NCBI GenBank assembly: GCA_900068845.1
Contig: CEFQ01000008.1
Coordinates: 124,001-188,000, forward strand
Length of the DNA: 64,000 nucleotides
Reading direction: 5' to 3'
Source of the DNA: Enterobacter ludwigii
GTDB lineage: Bacteria > Pseudomonadota > Gammaproteobacteria > Enterobacterales > Enterobacteriaceae
Positions within the stretch are counted from its first letter, which is position 1; each line of letters begins with the position of its first letter. Of this stretch, positions 6,974-17,131 are shown one piece after another. The translations under genes were made by a program, and so were the position numbers. Under the pieces are notes generated by a model. That model was not told the origin of the DNA and searched no databases. It saw only the letters and a list, made by a program, of their open reading frames with translations.

Positions 6974-9900
6974 TTATTTGATCTCGGTAAACAAACGATT
7001 GATCAACGGACCCAGCACCTTCAGCGAATCGGCCGAGAGAATATCGGCGTGTTCACAGTCCAGCGGGAAAATCGTTAATTCATCAACAAACGGTGCCCAA
7101 CTGGCGCGCACATCCATACCCTGCGGCAGCGTTCTCTCGGCCATGAACAGTGTGGCTTTGCCGGCATAACGCGGGGTACGTGCTTCGGCGAGGCGCGCGA
7201 CGGCATCTTTGTAGTTGGCGACGATGGTGCTAAACATCACCGCCTTCTCTTCACGCAGCAGCGGATCGCGCTCATCTTCAGTGGCGGCCATAAATTCGGC
7301 CTGCTCGCGCGCCACTTCCTGTTCCGCCTCGTCGGCATCTGGCGTGCGCCAATCCTGACCTTCTGCCGGATAGGTATCCAGCAGGCCAAGAAATGCCACC
7401 GTTTCACCCTGCGCCTGCAAACGTGCCGCAATCCCGTGTGCCAGCGTGCCGCCGAGTGAATAGCCCAGCAGGAAATAAGGACCGCTCGGCTGCTGCTGGC
7501 GAATCGCCTGCAGATGGTGGTCACACATCGCCTCAACGCTATGACACGCGGCAATCACGCCGTTGGGACGCGGCGATTGCAGGCCGACAATCGGGAAATC
7601 GCCGTCGAGATAGTGCAGCAGGGCGCTGTACTGCCAGGCGAAACCGGATGCCGGATGGATACAGAACAGTGTTGGGCCGTGACCGGCGCGCAGCGGCAGC
7701 AGTTCGCCGTTGCCACCGCTTTCATTGTTCGCACCGCCGTCAAGCAGCGCCGCCAGTTTCTCCACGCTGCGCGCGGCGATGATCTGGCCAACGCTGAGCG
7801 GCGGCACTTCACGCCGACGCAGTTCCGCTGCCAGACGCATCGCCAGCAGCGAATGACCACCGAGCGCGAAGAAATCGTCATCGGCAAATACGCTGTCGCA
7901 ACCGAGCAACTGCTGGAACAGATCCGCCAGCAAACGTTCGTTGGCGCTGTCCGGCAGGCGGCCGCTGCGCGCACTGAGCTGCGGCATCGGCAGCGCTTTG
8001 CGATCCAGCTTCCCGTTGGCGCTGAGCGGCAGATCATCAAGCAGCAGATAGCTAACCGGCTGCATATGAGCTGGCAGACGTTCGCTCAGCTGCTGCTTCA
8101 CCGTTTCGATATCCAGCGTGACACCTGCTTTGGCCACCAGCCAGCCCAGCAGCTGACGGTTATCGACGCCCGGCGTTGACTGTTGCGTCAAGGCGCGAGC
8201 CGCCACCACCGCCTGTGCAACGCCCGGTAGCGCCACTAAAGCCTGTTCGATCTCGCCGGGCTCAATACGCTGTCCGCGCATCTTCAGTTGGTCGTCGCTG
8301 CGGCCGAGATACTCCACCGCACCGTCAGCGCGCCAGCTGGCGATATCGCCGGTGCGATACATGCGCTCGCCTTCGGCAAACGGCGCGGCGACAAAGCGCT
8401 GCGCAGTGAGGTCAGCGCGATGCAAATAGCCATCGGCCAACTGCACGCCGCTGAGATAGAGATCGCCCGGCACGCCAACCGGCACCGGACGCAGCAGACT
8501 ATCGAGGATGTGCAACTGGGTGTTCCACACCGGACGACCAATCGGCACGCCCAGCCCGTTGAGGCCTTCCAGCGCGCTGCCGCTGGCCGGTTGCCAGGTG
8601 ACATCGACGGCGGCTTCGGTGGGGCCGTAGAGGTTGTGCAGCGGCGCGGCGATCACATCCTGATAGCTGCGCGCCAGGTCGCACGCCAGCGCTTCACCGC
8701 TGCAGAACACGCGGCGCAACGTTGGGCAAGCCTGCTCGGTTTGCGCGGATAGATGACCGACAAAAGCCGCCAGCATGGATGGCACGAAGTGCAGGGTCGT
8801 GACGCGGTAGTCGTCAATCAGCTGCCACAGCGCCTGCGGATCGCGATGCGCCTCCGGTGGGGCCATCATCAGCTGCGCACCGGCCATCAGCGGCCAGAAG
8901 AACTCCCATACCGAGACATCGAAGCTGCATGGCGTCTTCTGCAACACCACGTCGTCGGCGCGCAGCGGGTAGCTGGCCTGCATCCAGCGCAGGCGGTTGA
9001 CGATGGCGTGTTGATTCACCACCACGCCTTTTGGTTTGCCGGTCGATCCCGAGGTGTAGAGCACGTAAGCTGGGCGGTTTGCATCCGCTTTCGGCAAGCT
9101 GTGGCGCGACTGAATATGTTCACCTGCTAAGGCATCAAACATCATCAGCGTGCCGAAGGGGGCAAAGCGGGTTTCCAGTGAGGATTCGGTGATGAGCACC
9201 CACGGTCGCGCGTCTTCCACCATATATGCCAGACGCTCATCCGGATAACCGATATCCAGCGGCAAATACGCCGCGCCCGCCTGCAGGATGGCGCTGAGCG
9301 CGATGCTGAGACGCACCGAGCGCGGCAGTGCCACGGCAACGATATCGCCCGGCATCACGCCCGCTTCAATCAAACGATCCGCCAGCAGCGTGGCTTGACG
9401 CTGCATTTCCCCGTAACTCAGACGATGCTCGCTATCCATCAGCGCGAGCGCGTCCGGTGTGCGCGCCGCCTGCTGGGCAATCGCCTGCTGCAGGGTTTCG
9501 CTTTCCAGCTGCACGCCGGTGTTGTTGACCCAGGCAAGCAGCGATTGCTCGGCCAGCGTTTGTAGCTTCCACTGCGTTAACGGCAGATCCGGCGTGCTGA
9601 CCAGCTGTTGCAGCAGCAGTAACAGTCGCTCGGCAAGACGTTGCGGCTCGCTAACGCAATCGCGATACTCCATCAGCAGCGTCAGCTGTTCGCCCGGCAG
9701 CACCAGTAACGTCAGGGGATAATGCGTATACCCGCGGTTATGAATCGCTTCGCAGCGCACGAGGGCGTTGACCTCCAGCAGCGTTTGATTGTCCGGATAG
9801 TTCTCCACCACCAGCAAAGTGTCGAACAGCGTACCGGCGCCAATCCCCTGTTGAATCTCGGCGAGACCGAGGCAATCCTGCTCAATCAGCTGGATGTGCT

Positions 9901-12900
9901 GCGCCTGATGATCGGCGAGTTGCACCAGTAACGGACGCTGATGATCGAAGCACACGCGAACCGGCAGCGTGTTGCTGAACAGGCCAACGTGCTGATCGAT
10001 GCCGTCAATCTGACCGAATCGGCCCGAAACCGGCGCACCAAACACCACGTCTTGCTGGCCGCTGGCGACGGACAGCATCAACCCCCACAATCCTTGCATC
10101 ACGGTGTTAAGGGTTAAGCCGCGCGCCCGGCACAGCGCGAAGAGCTCACGTTCCAGCGTGGCATCCAGCGTAATGCGCTTTTCGTGGACAGGGCTGTCAG
10201 CGGCTTGCGGATAGAGCAAGGTCGGACGAACCCCTTTCAGATAGGCTTGCCACTGCTGACGCGCTTCATTGCTGTCGCGCTGGCTGAGCTGACGCACAAT
10301 GTCGGCGTAGCTGCTGCTGTGCGCTGGCAACGTTTGCTGGCGCAGCGCCCTGAGCAGATCGTTGAGGATCACCGGCGTTGACCAGCCATCCACCACCAGA
10401 TGATGCGCGTTAAGCAGCAACGTCCAGCGCACCCCATCGCGATGAGCGATTAACGTGGCTTGCAGCATGATCGGCTGGCTAAACAGATCCTGCGTCAGCG
10501 CCTGATGCTCCAGTGCCAGTAGCGCCAGATTTTCGTCGTCGTCGCCCAGTTGATGCAGCGCGAGTGGCCAGTGTAATTCACCCTCTGGTAACAGCTGCAG
10601 CGGTTGCAAGCTGATTTCGGCGTCGAAGCGTGCCGCCAACTGGGGATGACGCTGTAACACCGCGTTTAGTGCGGTTTGTACCGCCGCGGCGTTGATGTCG
10701 CCGCTGAGCGTCAGCCGCGTTAGTGAGTTATAACTGCCACGCTGCGCGGTGGTTTGCGCGTGGAACAGCAGACCTTTCTGCAGCGGCAACAGTGGCAGCG
10801 CATGGCTAAAGATGCCGTGACGCGCATGCAGCTGTTGCAGCACCGCATCATCGATGCCTTCCAGCGCCACGTCAGCGGCAACCAGCGTATTGGCAGCTTG
10901 CAGCGGCTGTTGCTGTGCCAGCGCTATCAGCGCTTGCGCGGCGCTGGCCATTGCCTGATGTAACGCCGCAATCGCCTCGGCGTCCAGCACGCCCTCCGCC
11001 CAGCTCCAGTTCAGCGCCAGATGCGCCGCGTTCAGCTGCTCCTCAACGAAGACGTTGAGTTCCAGCGCGTGCTGCAGCGGCAGCGCCTCATCCTGCACCA
11101 CTGCGAAGGTGTCGCGGAACTGCTGTGCGGTACGCTGTGGCGACCAGTTCCCGCTGCGTTGTGTGAAGCGTCCCAGATAGTTAAACAGCACCTGCGGCGC
11201 CTGTTGTGCCGCCAGTTTGGCTAACGTCACGCCGCGATGCGCATCGAGCCAGCGCAGTTGCCCGTAGCCAATGCCGCGATCCGGCACCGCACGCAGTGCC
11301 GCTTTCACTGCGCGTACGCAGTCATTGAGCGGCGCGTGTGGATTGTCTGGCAACGACAGCAGCACCGGGAATTCCGCCGTCAGCCAGCCGACGGTGCGCG
11401 CCAGATCCTGCTGCTCATGCAGTTCGGCACGGCCGTGTGACTCGAGTGTGACGCGTTGCCGCGCGCTGCCGTTGAGGTGGCGCAGAGCGAGAGTCAGCAA
11501 CGTCAGCAGCAGCTCTTCGCTGGTGGAGCGATAGTGCTGCGGCAGCGTGTTGAGCAGCGCGTGCGTGGTCGATGCATCCAACAGCGTGCGTTGATGCTGT
11601 TGGCGATCGTTGTGCTGAATCGCACGTTGGCCGATAAGTGGCAACGGTTCGGCCAGCATCTGCTGCCAGAACGGTAATTCGGTGGCGCGCGTCGAGAGGT
11701 TCGCCAGTAGCGCCGCTGACCAGTCGTGCAGCGAGGTCTCTTCAGCGGGGATCACCCGAGGCGTATTTTCGATCAACGCATCACCGGCCTGTTGCAGTTC
11801 ATCCAGCAATACACGCCAGGAGACGCCATCAACAATCAGGTGATGCAACGTCAACACCATCCCGCAGCTCACGCCCTCCTGCTGCAGTAGCGTGGCGCGA
11901 AGCAGCGCGCCGTTAGCCGGATCGAGCGCCGCAGCATCTTCGGTAAACGCCTGTTCCGCTGCGCTGTCGCGATCCTGCACGTTAAGCACACGCACGCGGG
12001 CAGGGCGCGACGCCAGCGCTTCGCCAACAATCAGCTGATCGCCGCGCGTGAAGGCGTTGAGCGCCGGATGTGCCTGCGCCAGCTGATCAATCAGTTGTTC
12101 TAACTGTGCGCGCTGTAACGACGGTGGCACCGACAGCAGCACGCCGTGAGCAAAGCGCGCATTGATGCCCGCCTGCGCGTTGAACCAGTGCAGAATCGGC
12201 AATCCGCCAATCGCGCCCTGCTGCACCACGCGTGCGCCGGTGTTGTGCTGCGCCAGCGGTTGCAAACCCCGCGCCATGCGTGCGGCGGTACGTTCGGCGA
12301 AGATGTCGCGCGGACGCAACAGATAGCCGGCGCGACGAGCGGCGGTGCTGAGTCCCATCGCTGAGATGCTGTCGCCGCCGAGCGCGAAGAAATCATCTTC
12401 AGCGCCAACGCTATCCAGCCCCAGCAGGCTGGCAATCGCCTGGCAAATCAGCTGCTCCTGCGGCGTGCTGGCGGCGCGACTCTGACTCTGCTGCGCCTGT
12501 TGTGGTGTTGGCAGCGCCTGGCGATCAATCTTGCCGTTTACGTTGAGTGGCAACTCATCCATCACCATCAGAATCGCAGGCACCATGTAATCCGGCAGTT
12601 GCGTAGCAAGCTGTGTCAGTAAACGGGCGTTGAGATCGGCATCAGCGCGTAGCGCGTCATCCTGCACCGAACAGTAACCAATCAGGCGATGCGTGGCGCC
12701 TATCACCTCGGCGATCACCACCGCGGTGCTGACTTCTGGTAGCGCCACCAGCGCGTTTTCTACTTCACCCAGTTCGACACGGAAGCCGCGTACTTTAATC
12801 TGGTGATCGGTACGCCCAATAAACGCCAGCTGTCCATCCTGACGCCAGCGCATCAGGTCGCCGCTGCGGTACATCACATCGCCGTCGCGGAATGGGTTGG

Positions 12901-15388
12901 CGACAAAACGTGCGCTGGTGAGATCGGGACGACGCAGATAACCGCGCGCGATGCCGGTTCCGGCGATATACAGCTCGCCCACAGAACCAATCGGCACCTG
13001 ACGAAGTTGGTTATCCAGCAGATAGACTTCGCTGTTACCCACCGGACGACCAATCACCGGCTGCGGTGAGGCCATGACGCTGGCTCCGAGCGTATCGATG
13101 GTGTATTCCGATGGGCCGTAATAGTTGTGGATCGCCATCTGCTGCTGTTGCTGCATCAGCTTCCAGAGTGTTGGCGTGGCCGCTTCACCGCCAATCATCA
13201 CAAATGATGGACGATGGTTATCGGCGTCCAGCAGACCGCTGTCGATCATCTGCGAGAAGAACGACGGCGTGATATCCAGTAAATCAACCGGCACCGCATT
13301 CATCTGTTGAATCAAGCCCCACGCATCGCGGCGCAGCTCTTCGTCGAAGATATTCAGCTCGCAGCCCATCAGCATGCAAAACAGCGGTTCCCACGAGGAA
13401 TCAAACGAGAAGGAGGCGGTGTGACCGGCACGCATACGCCGCGGGCTGTTGGCGCTGAAGCGCGCAATGGCCGGGCCGAACAGATGCTCGCGGTGCGAAA
13501 GGAACAGATTGAGCAAACCTTGATGAGTGCTCATTACGCCTTTCGGACGGCCGGTCGATCCCGAGGTGTAAATCATGTAGGCCAGATCGTCGCCGCACAG
13601 AAGGGTGTCAGGTCGTGCGGTAGAAAGCGTTTTCAACGTCATCTGGTCAATCAGCAGATGCGGCAGCTCCGGCATTTGCGCCAGCGTGCTGGAGTGCGTC
13701 AGCAGCAGCGTAGGCTGGGCGTCATCGCACATCAGCGCTAAGCGTTCACGCGGGTAGTCGAGATCGAGCGGCATATAGGCCGCGCCGCTCGCCAGCACGC
13801 CGAACATCGCCACCAGTGAATCCACCGAACGCGGGATGCCAATCGCTACCACGTCGTCAGCCTGCAGGCCGCGTGACAGCAGCAGATGTGCAAGTTGCAT
13901 GGCGCGATCGGCTAACTGGCGATAACTCAGGCTACGATCGCCGCACACCACCGCCGTTTGCTCGCCATATTGCTTAGCGGCTTGCAGCAGAATATCGACG
14001 ATGGTGTGGGTTTCGGCGGGCGGCACGAGGGTCGGTCCGGTTGACCAGCGTTGCAGGTCAATCTGTTCCTGTGGTGCCAGCAACGACAGCGCACCCACTG
14101 TGATAGTCGCATCCGTCGCGAACTGGCTAAGCAGATGGCTGATACGCTCAGCGTGACGTTGTAGCGTTTGCGCATCGTAGCGGCGCGGGTTAGCCACCAG
14201 CGTTAGCTGCAATGCGCCATCGCGGAATCCGACTTCAAACTCCAGATCGTCCACCGGGCCCATCGCCAGCGTGTGAGTGGGCGCAGGATGGCCGTCGAAT
14301 TGCAAATCGTCGTGGTAAACCTTGACGTTAATTACCGGACCATACAGCGACTGGCTGCTACCGACCAGACCGAGGTCGCGGCGCAGCTGTTCCGCTTCAT
14401 AACGCTGATGACGACGCGCCTGGCGAATTTCGTTCTGCACCTGCTGCACCAGCGCAGGCAACGTCATCTCATCGCTGACGCTGAAGATCAGCGGTAACAC
14501 GTTGACCACCGGACCGAGGGTGGAAATCGCGGCTGAACCCATGCGGCGCATAAATGGGAAGCCGATCGACAAATGTTGGCTGTTACTGAAGCGGGCAAGA
14601 TAGGCCACTAACAGCGCGCTGACGATATCGCCTTCGCTGCTGCCGGCGAGCTGTTGCTGCTGACGCAGCGAAGCCAGTTGCGGCAGCGTCACCTGACAAC
14701 TGATCGGGCGCTCGCCGGGATGACTTATGTTTTCGCTGCCAAGCGTCACGGCTTCCGGCAGCGTTGCCGCGTAGCGTTGCCAGTAACGGGCGGAGCGCGT
14801 ATAGGCAGGCGAATCCTGCCACTGCTGAATCTCTTCAATGACCGTGGTGAACGGCGTAAACGGCGAGGGCGCTGGGGGTTTACCGGCGCAAAGGGCGGCG
14901 TAAATCGTCGCGACGCGTTGTGTAAGCGCTTCAAAACTGAAGCCATCCACCAGCAAATGGTGATAGCGCTGATACCACAACCAGCTGCCGTCGCCGATAC
15001 GCATAAGCGCATGGCGATAGAGCGGTTTGTCGCCGTCGGCAGGCAGTTCTGCGATGAGATCCGCCTGCATCAGTTTGTGTGCCTGGCTTCTGGCATCGGC
15101 GCGCTGGCTGAAATCGTGCCATTCCGGCGCGACCGGCGCTTGCGCACCGAACCACTGCGCCGGATTGCCGTGATCGTCGAGGCCAAAGCGCGCCTGCACG
15201 GTATCGGCTTCAGCCATGGCCTGTTGAATGGCGCTATCGAGCGCCGCGCGATTGATGCTGCCGTGCAGCACGCTGTAGTGCGCCACGGTAAATTGATTGC
15301 GCTGCTGCGCAATGCTGTCAGCGATCCAGATGCCGGGCTGTGCCGCGACTAAAGGATAGGCTGGAGAGTGATTGTTTGACGATGCCAA
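6974..15388 (-). CDS. Two-module catecholate siderophore NRPS (C-A-T-E-C-A-T-TE)
   Basis: 2804-residue synthetase. Approximate layout: C1 10-440 (EntF-like, HHLLVDG near 143), A1 460-960 (YTSGSTGRPKG near 606), T1 (LGGDS, Ser1007), E 1050-1480 (HHLIVDGVSW near 1182), C2 1485-1920 (HHLVVDGW near 1661), A2 1940-2440 (YTSGSTGKPKG near 2114), T2 (LGGHS, Ser2513), TE 2565-2800 (GYSLGG, Ser2644; late DCEHAD His). By alignment in my head, A2 has pocket D-V-W-H-F-S-L-V-D, the EntF serine code. A1 has D-S-?-D-M-G-Y-I-D with SFDSSWEP one residue short; two acids suggest a basic amino acid. With E present, the predicted unit is DHB-D-X-L-Ser, as in chrysobactin/vanchrobactin. Start is TTG with AGGA 8 bp upstream. 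Confidence 0.93.
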   Translation of the reverse strand: MASSNNHSPAYPLVAAQPGIWIADSIAQQRNQFTVAHYSVLHGSINRAALDSAIQQAMAEADTVQARFGLDDHGNPAQWFGAQAPVAPEWHDFSQRADARSQAHKLMQADLIAELPADGDKPLYRHALMRIGDGSWLWYQRYHHLLVDGFSFEALTQRVATIYAALCAGKPPAPSPFTPFTTVIEEIQQWQDSPAYTRSARYWQRYAATLPEAVTLGSENISHPGERPISCQVTLPQLASLRQQQQLAGSSEGDIVSALLVAYLARFSNSQHLSIGFPFMRRMGSAAISTLGPVVNVLPLIFSVSDEMTLPALVQQVQNEIRQARRHQRYEAEQLRRDLGLVGSSQSLYGPVINVKVYHDDLQFDGHPAPTHTLAMGPVDDLEFEVGFRDGALQLTLVANPRRYDAQTLQRHAERISHLLSQFATDATITVGALSLLAPQEQIDLQRWSTGPTLVPPAETHTIVDILLQAAKQYGEQTAVVCGDRSLSYRQLADRAMQLAHLLLSRGLQADDVVAIGIPRSVDSLVAMFGVLASGAAYMPLDLDYPRERLALMCDDAQPTLLLTHSSTLAQMPELPHLLIDQMTLKTLSTARPDTLLCGDDLAYMIYTSGSTGRPKGVMSTHQGLLNLFLSHREHLFGPAIARFSANSPRRMRAGHTASFSFDSSWEPLFCMLMGCELNIFDEELRRDAWGLIQQMNAVPVDLLDITPSFFSQMIDSGLLDADNHRPSFVMIGGEAATPTLWKLMQQQQQMAIHNYYGPSEYTIDTLGASVMASPQPVIGRPVGNSEVYLLDNQLRQVPIGSVGELYIAGTGIARGYLRRPDLTSARFVANPFRDGDVMYRSGDLMRWRQDGQLAFIGRTDHQIKVRGFRVELGEVENALVALPEVSTAVVIAEVIGATHRLIGYCSVQDDALRADADLNARLLTQLATQLPDYMVPAILMVMDELPLNVNGKIDRQALPTPQQAQQSQSRAASTPQEQLICQAIASLLGLDSVGAEDDFFALGGDSISAMGLSTAARRAGYLLRPRDIFAERTAARMARGLQPLAQHNTGARVVQQGAIGGLPILHWFNAQAGINARFAHGVLLSVPPSLQRAQLEQLIDQLAQAHPALNAFTRGDQLIVGEALASRPARVRVLNVQDRDSAAEQAFTEDAAALDPANGALLRATLLQQEGVSCGMVLTLHHLIVDGVSWRVLLDELQQAGDALIENTPRVIPAEETSLHDWSAALLANLSTRATELPFWQQMLAEPLPLIGQRAIQHNDRQQHQRTLLDASTTHALLNTLPQHYRSTSEELLLTLLTLALRHLNGSARQRVTLESHGRAELHEQQDLARTVGWLTAEFPVLLSLPDNPHAPLNDCVRAVKAALRAVPDRGIGYGQLRWLDAHRGVTLAKLAAQQAPQVLFNYLGRFTQRSGNWSPQRTAQQFRDTFAVVQDEALPLQHALELNVFVEEQLNAAHLALNWSWAEGVLDAEAIAALHQAMASAAQALIALAQQQPLQAANTLVAADVALEGIDDAVLQQLHARHGIFSHALPLLPLQKGLLFHAQTTAQRGSYNSLTRLTLSGDINAAAVQTALNAVLQRHPQLAARFDAEISLQPLQLLPEGELHWPLALHQLGDDDENLALLALEHQALTQDLFSQPIMLQATLIAHRDGVRWTLLLNAHHLVVDGWSTPVILNDLLRALRQQTLPAHSSSYADIVRQLSQRDSNEARQQWQAYLKGVRPTLLYPQAADSPVHEKRITLDATLERELFALCRARGLTLNTVMQGLWGLMLSVASGQQDVVFGAPVSGRFGQIDGIDQHVGLFSNTLPVRVCFDHQRPLLVQLADHQAQHIQLIEQDCLGLAEIQQGIGAGTLFDTLLVVENYPDNQTLLEVNALVRCEAIHNRGYTHYPLTLLVLPGEQLTLLMEYRDCVSEPQRLAERLLLLLQQLVSTPDLPLTQWKLQTLAEQSLLAWVNNTGVQLESETLQQAIAQQAARTPDALALMDSEHRLSYGEMQRQATLLADRLIEAGVMPGDIVAVALPRSVRLSIALSAILQAGAAYLPLDIGYPDERLAYMVEDARPWVLITESSLETRFAPFGTLMMFDALAGEHIQSRHSLPKADANRPAYVLYTSGSTGKPKGVVVNQHAIVNRLRWMQASYPLRADDVVLQKTPCSFDVSVWEFFWPLMAGAQLMMAPPEAHRDPQALWQLIDDYRVTTLHFVPSMLAAFVGHLSAQTEQACPTLRRVFCSGEALACDLARSYQDVIAAPLHNLYGPTEAAVDVTWQPASGSALEGLNGLGVPIGRPVWNTQLHILDSLLRPVPVGVPGDLYLSGVQLADGYLHRADLTAQRFVAAPFAEGERMYRTGDIASWRADGAVEYLGRSDDQLKMRGQRIEPGEIEQALVALPGVAQAVVAARALTQQSTPGVDNRQLLGWLVAKAGVTLDIETVKQQLSERLPAHMQPVSYLLLDDLPLSANGKLDRKALPMPQLSARSGRLPDSANERLLADLFQQLLGCDSVFADDDFFALGGHSLLAMRLAAELRRREVPPLSVGQIIAARSVEKLAALLDGGANNESGGNGELLPLRAGHGPTLFCIHPASGFAWQYSALLHYLDGDFPIVGLQSPRPNGVIAACHSVEAMCDHHLQAIRQQQPSGPYFLLGYSLGGTLAHGIAARLQAQGETVAFLGLLDTYPAEGQDWRTPDADEAEQEVAREQAEFMAATEDERDPLLREEKAVMFSTIVANYKDAVARLAEARTPRYAGKATLFMAERTLPQGMDVRASWAPFVDELTIFPLDCEHADILSADSLKVLGPLINRLFTEIK

Positions 15389-15416
15389 AGGACCATTCCT
15401 GTCTAATTCCCGTCAT

Positions 15417-15453
15417 CATTCACGCTGCAGCCGCGTTGGCTGCAGCGTGAATG
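15417..15453. promoter_or_regulatory. Perfect 16-bp stem hairpin between mbtH-like gene and NRPS
   Basis: CATTCACGCTGCAGCC and its exact reverse complement are separated by 5 bases. It lies in the 105-bp gap between the MbtH-like gene and the NRPS on their common strand. No T-run follows on the minus strand, so it is not a standard terminator. It could set mRNA stability or partially attenuate read-through into the NRPS. Confidence 0.6.
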
Positions 15454-15493
15454 ATTTTGGGAATAAATTATTGAAAGAAAACGAAAAAGAAAA

Positions 15494-15715
15494 TTAAGCT
15501 GCGGTAGACGACGTCTGTTGCGTCGCTGGCCGCATGTCGTGCCAGTTTGCTTCGATAAACGTAATGGCGGCGCTACGCGTCAGCGGTCCCGCCACGTTGT
15601 GCCAACCAGCCGGAACCGGTGCAAAAGCGGGCCACAAGCTGTACTGCTGACGCGCATTAAGCAGCACCAGAAAATCGAGATCGTCGTTATCAAACGGATT
15701 TTGTTGTTCAGACAT
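15494..15715 (-). CDS. MbtH-like NRPS accessory protein
   Basis: 73 residues with the MbtH signature: NPFDNDD, then N-A-R-Q-Q-Y-S-L-W-P, the PAGWHNV block, a Ser/Thr-rich turn, and WHDMRP near the end. MbtH proteins bind and activate NRPS adenylation domains; E. coli has YbdZ in the same fes-ybdZ-entF position. Its start overlaps the 3' end of fes by 8 bp. The C-terminal tail (ATQQTSSTAA) is unremarkable. It probably serves one or both A domains of the adjacent NRPS. Confidence 0.92.
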   Translation of the reverse strand: MSEQQNPFDNDDLDFLVLLNARQQYSLWPAFAPVPAGWHNVAGPLTRSAAITFIEANWHDMRPATQQTSSTAA

Positions 15716-17066
15716 GGTGTTTACCTTCAGAGGTTGATGTAGGGGAGAGAAAATCGGCCAGTAGCCAGCGGCAACCGTCGATCAGACCGCCGCGCCAGCA
15801 CAACGCATCGTGCCCTCCGGCGTAGCGGCGAAAATGGACTTCATGGCCTGCGGCCTGCAGCGCCGGGACGATCTGCTGGTTGACGTACACCATGTCCGCC
15901 TCGCGATTGCCCACTTCCTGGAAAATCTTCAGTTTGCCCGGCGGTAAGTCGCCCTGTTGCAGCCGCTCCAGTAGCAAACCGGGCGCGTGCTGCTGACGAT
16001 TGGCGTAGTCGCGGATGTATTGCAGATTGGGCCACCAGAAGGAGCCCGATTGCGTAAGGATGCGGCCAAAACGCTGCGGCCAGTGCAAACCGGCATAAAG
16101 CGCGGCGAGCCCGCCGTAGCTTTGCCCGGCTACCAGCGTGCGGTCGGCATCGCTGCTGAATGCCGCGTGTTGACGTGCCAGCGGTAACAGTTCCTGCTGC
16201 ACCGCTTGCCAGAAGGTTTCATTGCACGGCAATTCAGCTTCGCGATGCTGGCTGTCGATAACATCGATAAACAGCCAACAGACGGGCGGCAATTCGCCAT
16301 CGGCGGTGACCTGATCCAGCGCGCTGAAAATCGGTTGGCCGTACACCCAGTTTTGCCCATCGAGCAGAATTGCCAGCGGACGCTGTTCAGGCCGAGCCGT
16401 GTTGCCGGTGCTGTAAAGCCAGACGTTGCGCGTCACGTTGAGCAACGCGCTGTGCCATTGCAGGGTTTGCAGCGTATCCGGCCAGGTTTCCGCCATGCCA
16501 GCATCCAGGGCGCGCCAGGCAGATTGATCCGGCGCATCCGGCATGTGCGCGTTGCTCAGGGCAAAACGGCGGCTGCTGAGAAACGGCGGCGTGGGATTGA
16601 ATTTGTCGGGAATTGCCAGCGGCATCAGCGAGATCCACCACTTGCGCTGCAGGGCGCGACAGGCGACATCATCGCCACAAAAGAGCGGCGGTAACTGCTG
16701 CGCGGTGGCGGGGATTAGGCTGTAACTGCCGCGCCAGTCAGACTCAATGGCGGTTGACCAATGCCAGACATTACTGTCGCCCACGCGCACCAGACTTTCT
16801 GGCGCTTGGCTGTGGTGATCGGTGACGCCGTTAATATCGACATAAACCCGTTGGGTGGAAGAAAGTGCGGAATGCCCTTCGGGATCGCGCCAGAAGAAGT
16901 GCATGCGTGTTTGACCGGCTTTATCACGCTCAATCAGCGGCGTACCGAACGCAAACAGCCGCTGCCACCAGCCTTCGCTGCCCACATCGTCCTGTTGCAA
17001 CCACTGCGCCACAGTGCCAGCAGGCATCCACGTTTGTGTCGTTTTGTCTGCGCTTGTTAGAAACAT
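15708..17066 (-). CDS. fes: Enterochelin-esterase-type ferric siderophore hydrolase Fes
   Basis: About 452 residues from the ATG at 17066 (in-frame starts at 17078 and 17084 are possible). N-terminal domain: HFFWRDPEG, VYVDINGVTDHH, WHWSTAIESDWRGSYSLIP. C-terminal alpha/beta hydrolase (esterase D fold): RPLAILLDGQNW, DRTLVAGQSYGGLAALYAGLHWP with nucleophile Ser, and GGHDALCWRGGL with catalytic His. Fes cleaves the serine ester bonds of ferric enterobactin in the cytoplasm to free iron. Its presence implies that the local siderophore has serine ester linkages, i.e. a linear or cyclic oligomer and not a bare DHB-aa-Ser monomer. First gene of the fes-mbtH-NRPS-entS strand, divergent from the receptor. 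Confidence 0.93.
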   Translation of the reverse strand: MFLTSADKTTQTWMPAGTVAQWLQQDDVGSEGWWQRLFAFGTPLIERDKAGQTRMHFFWRDPEGHSALSSTQRVYVDINGVTDHHSQAPESLVRVGDSNVWHWSTAIESDWRGSYSLIPATAQQLPPLFCGDDVACRALQRKWWISLMPLAIPDKFNPTPPFLSSRRFALSNAHMPDAPDQSAWRALDAGMAETWPDTLQTLQWHSALLNVTRNVWLYSTGNTARPEQRPLAILLDGQNWVYGQPIFSALDQVTADGELPPVCWLFIDVIDSQHREAELPCNETFWQAVQQELLPLARQHAAFSSDADRTLVAGQSYGGLAALYAGLHWPQRFGRILTQSGSFWWPNLQYIRDYANRQQHAPGLLLERLQQGDLPPGKLKIFQEVGNREADMVYVNQQIVPALQAAGHEVHFRRYAGGHDALCWRGGLIDGCRWLLADFLSPTSTSEGKHHV

Positions 17067-17131
17067 TCTGCAACCCATCTCCACATTTTGTTCACTGTCT
17101 TTACTTAATCAAAGCTAATGCAAATGCTATT

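Noticed and set aside
14654..15352. Long plus-strand frames opposite the NRPS (for example 14654-15352 and 7514-8179)
   Set aside because: The NRPS on the other strand has complete conserved domains; these are G+C-driven shadow frames.
6974..15388. Plain enterobactin synthetase EntF
   Set aside because: EntF is about 1,290 residues with one C-A-T-TE module; this protein is 2804 residues with an added A-T-E section.
15417..15453. Rho-independent terminator between mbtH-like gene and NRPS
   Set aside because: Strong stem but no T-tract on the minus strand, and the downstream NRPS needs read-through or its own promoter, of which I see no clear sign.
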